Part shown: positions 32,116 to 32,250 of the stretch, one piece after another
Position numbering within the stretch: position 1 is the first letter of the stretch
Layout: each line of letters opens with the position of its first letter
Source of the DNA: Burkholderiales bacterium
Lineage (GTDB): Bacteria; Pseudomonadota; Gammaproteobacteria; Burkholderiales; Casimicrobiaceae
Length of the DNA: 32,250 bases
Assembly (NCBI GenBank): GCA_016790165.1
Contig: JAEUPL010000014.1
Span: forward strand, 1 to 32,250
Reading direction: 5' to 3'
The notes under the pieces: model-generated
What the model saw: the letters and a program-made list of their open reading frames with translations, nothing else
What the model was told of the DNA's origin: nothing
Databases searched by the model: none
Program-made: the position numbers and the translations under genes

Positions 32116-32250
32116 TGTTAAGTTGCAATAGGTTCTTCCCGCTGAGTCGGGAAGCTGGAGGCTTGTGGCCCAAGGCCGAATGGGGCCTGCGGGCGTTGTA
32201 GTAGGCCAGGAAGGACGGCAGCCAAGCGGTGCGCTCGGCGCTGTTGTTCC
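32111..32250 (-). CDS. IS481-family transposase, C-terminal part (cut by the window edge)
   Basis: The last 46 residues of a DDE transposase: AWLPSFLAYYNARRPHSALG followed by HKPPASRLSGKNLLQL and the end NI-stop. YYNARRPHSALG with PPASRL is the usual C-terminus of IS481/IS3-type DDE transposases, where YNxxRPHxxLG follows the last catalytic residue. The catalytic DDE residues lie outside the window. The terminal inverted repeat starts TGTTAAGTTGCAATAGG at 32116, matching the TGT start of IS481 ends, and the final Ile codon and the stop run into the flanking TCTAGA. The transposase reads toward the TIR-like gene, on the same strand. Confidence 0.88.
   Translation of the reverse strand, partial: NNSAERTAWLPSFLAYYNARRPHSALGHKPPASRLSGKNLLQLNI
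32116..32250. mobile_element. IS481-like insertion sequence, one end (continues past the window)
   Basis: The element begins with TGT at 32116 (TGTTAAGTTGCAATAGGTTC) and extends to the window edge, so its length and other end are unseen. The end carries TGTnAAnnnnCAATAGGTT, which agrees with the IS481 end sequence I remember (TGTGAAGATTCAATAGGTTG). It sits 64 bp upstream of the TIR-like gene start and could supply an outward promoter for it, but no promoter is obvious at the end. Confidence 0.8.

Overview
The window looks like a chromosomal segment of a GC-rich betaproteobacterium, probably Burkholderiales. The grounds are two Bug-type (TctC) solute-binding proteins, an IPTL-CTERM-like surface protein, a bacterial TrxR-like ferredoxin-NADP reductase, the ispB/rplU-rpmA and lptFG/pepA-holC-valS neighbourhoods, and an IS481-type insertion sequence. 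This rests on reading the sequence only; no search was run.

Left part (1-13.4 kb) is mostly core genome. After a repeat-bearing stretch comes a LysR regulator divergent from ligAB (protocatechuate 4,5-dioxygenase-type ring cleavage). Next are tRNA-Pro(CGG), ispB (quinone side chain), and the divergent rplU-rpmA ribosomal operon with a clear promoter and terminator. rplU carries an unusual C-terminal helix-hairpin-helix extension. Then follow lptG-lptF (LPS export) divergent from pepA-holC-(Pro/Ala-rich hypothetical)-valS. An 18-23 bp inverted repeat lies ahead of valS.

Middle part (13.4-20.5 kb) is metabolic. A LysR regulator diverges from a Bug binding protein and an M20 amidohydrolase, probably a small inducible amide or N-acyl-amino-acid utilisation unit with a repeated AATGCATT palindrome between the divergent genes. 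It is followed by cysE, a ferredoxin-NADP reductase, a secreted alpha/beta hydrolase and a GNAT acetyltransferase.

Right part (20.5-32.25 kb) is accessory. It holds a small secreted Cys protein, a 169-bp palindromic MITE-like element, and an unrecognised coupled gene pair with a divergent third gene. It continues with an IPTL-CTERM-like protein with its own terminator, a YitT-like membrane protein, a second Bug protein, a DUF2855-FkbM methyltransferase pair, a lipoprotein, and a PlsB-like acyltransferase. The last 2 kb is a repeat field: two 364-bp-spaced diverged direct repeats and six copies of an 18-nt core motif. It leads to a TIR/deoxyribosyltransferase-like Rossmann protein and then the end of an IS481 element inserted at TCTAGA.

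The best candidates for something undescribed are the rplU fusion, the unknown locus at 20,994-22,852, the palindromic elements, and the repeat field beside the TIR-like gene.
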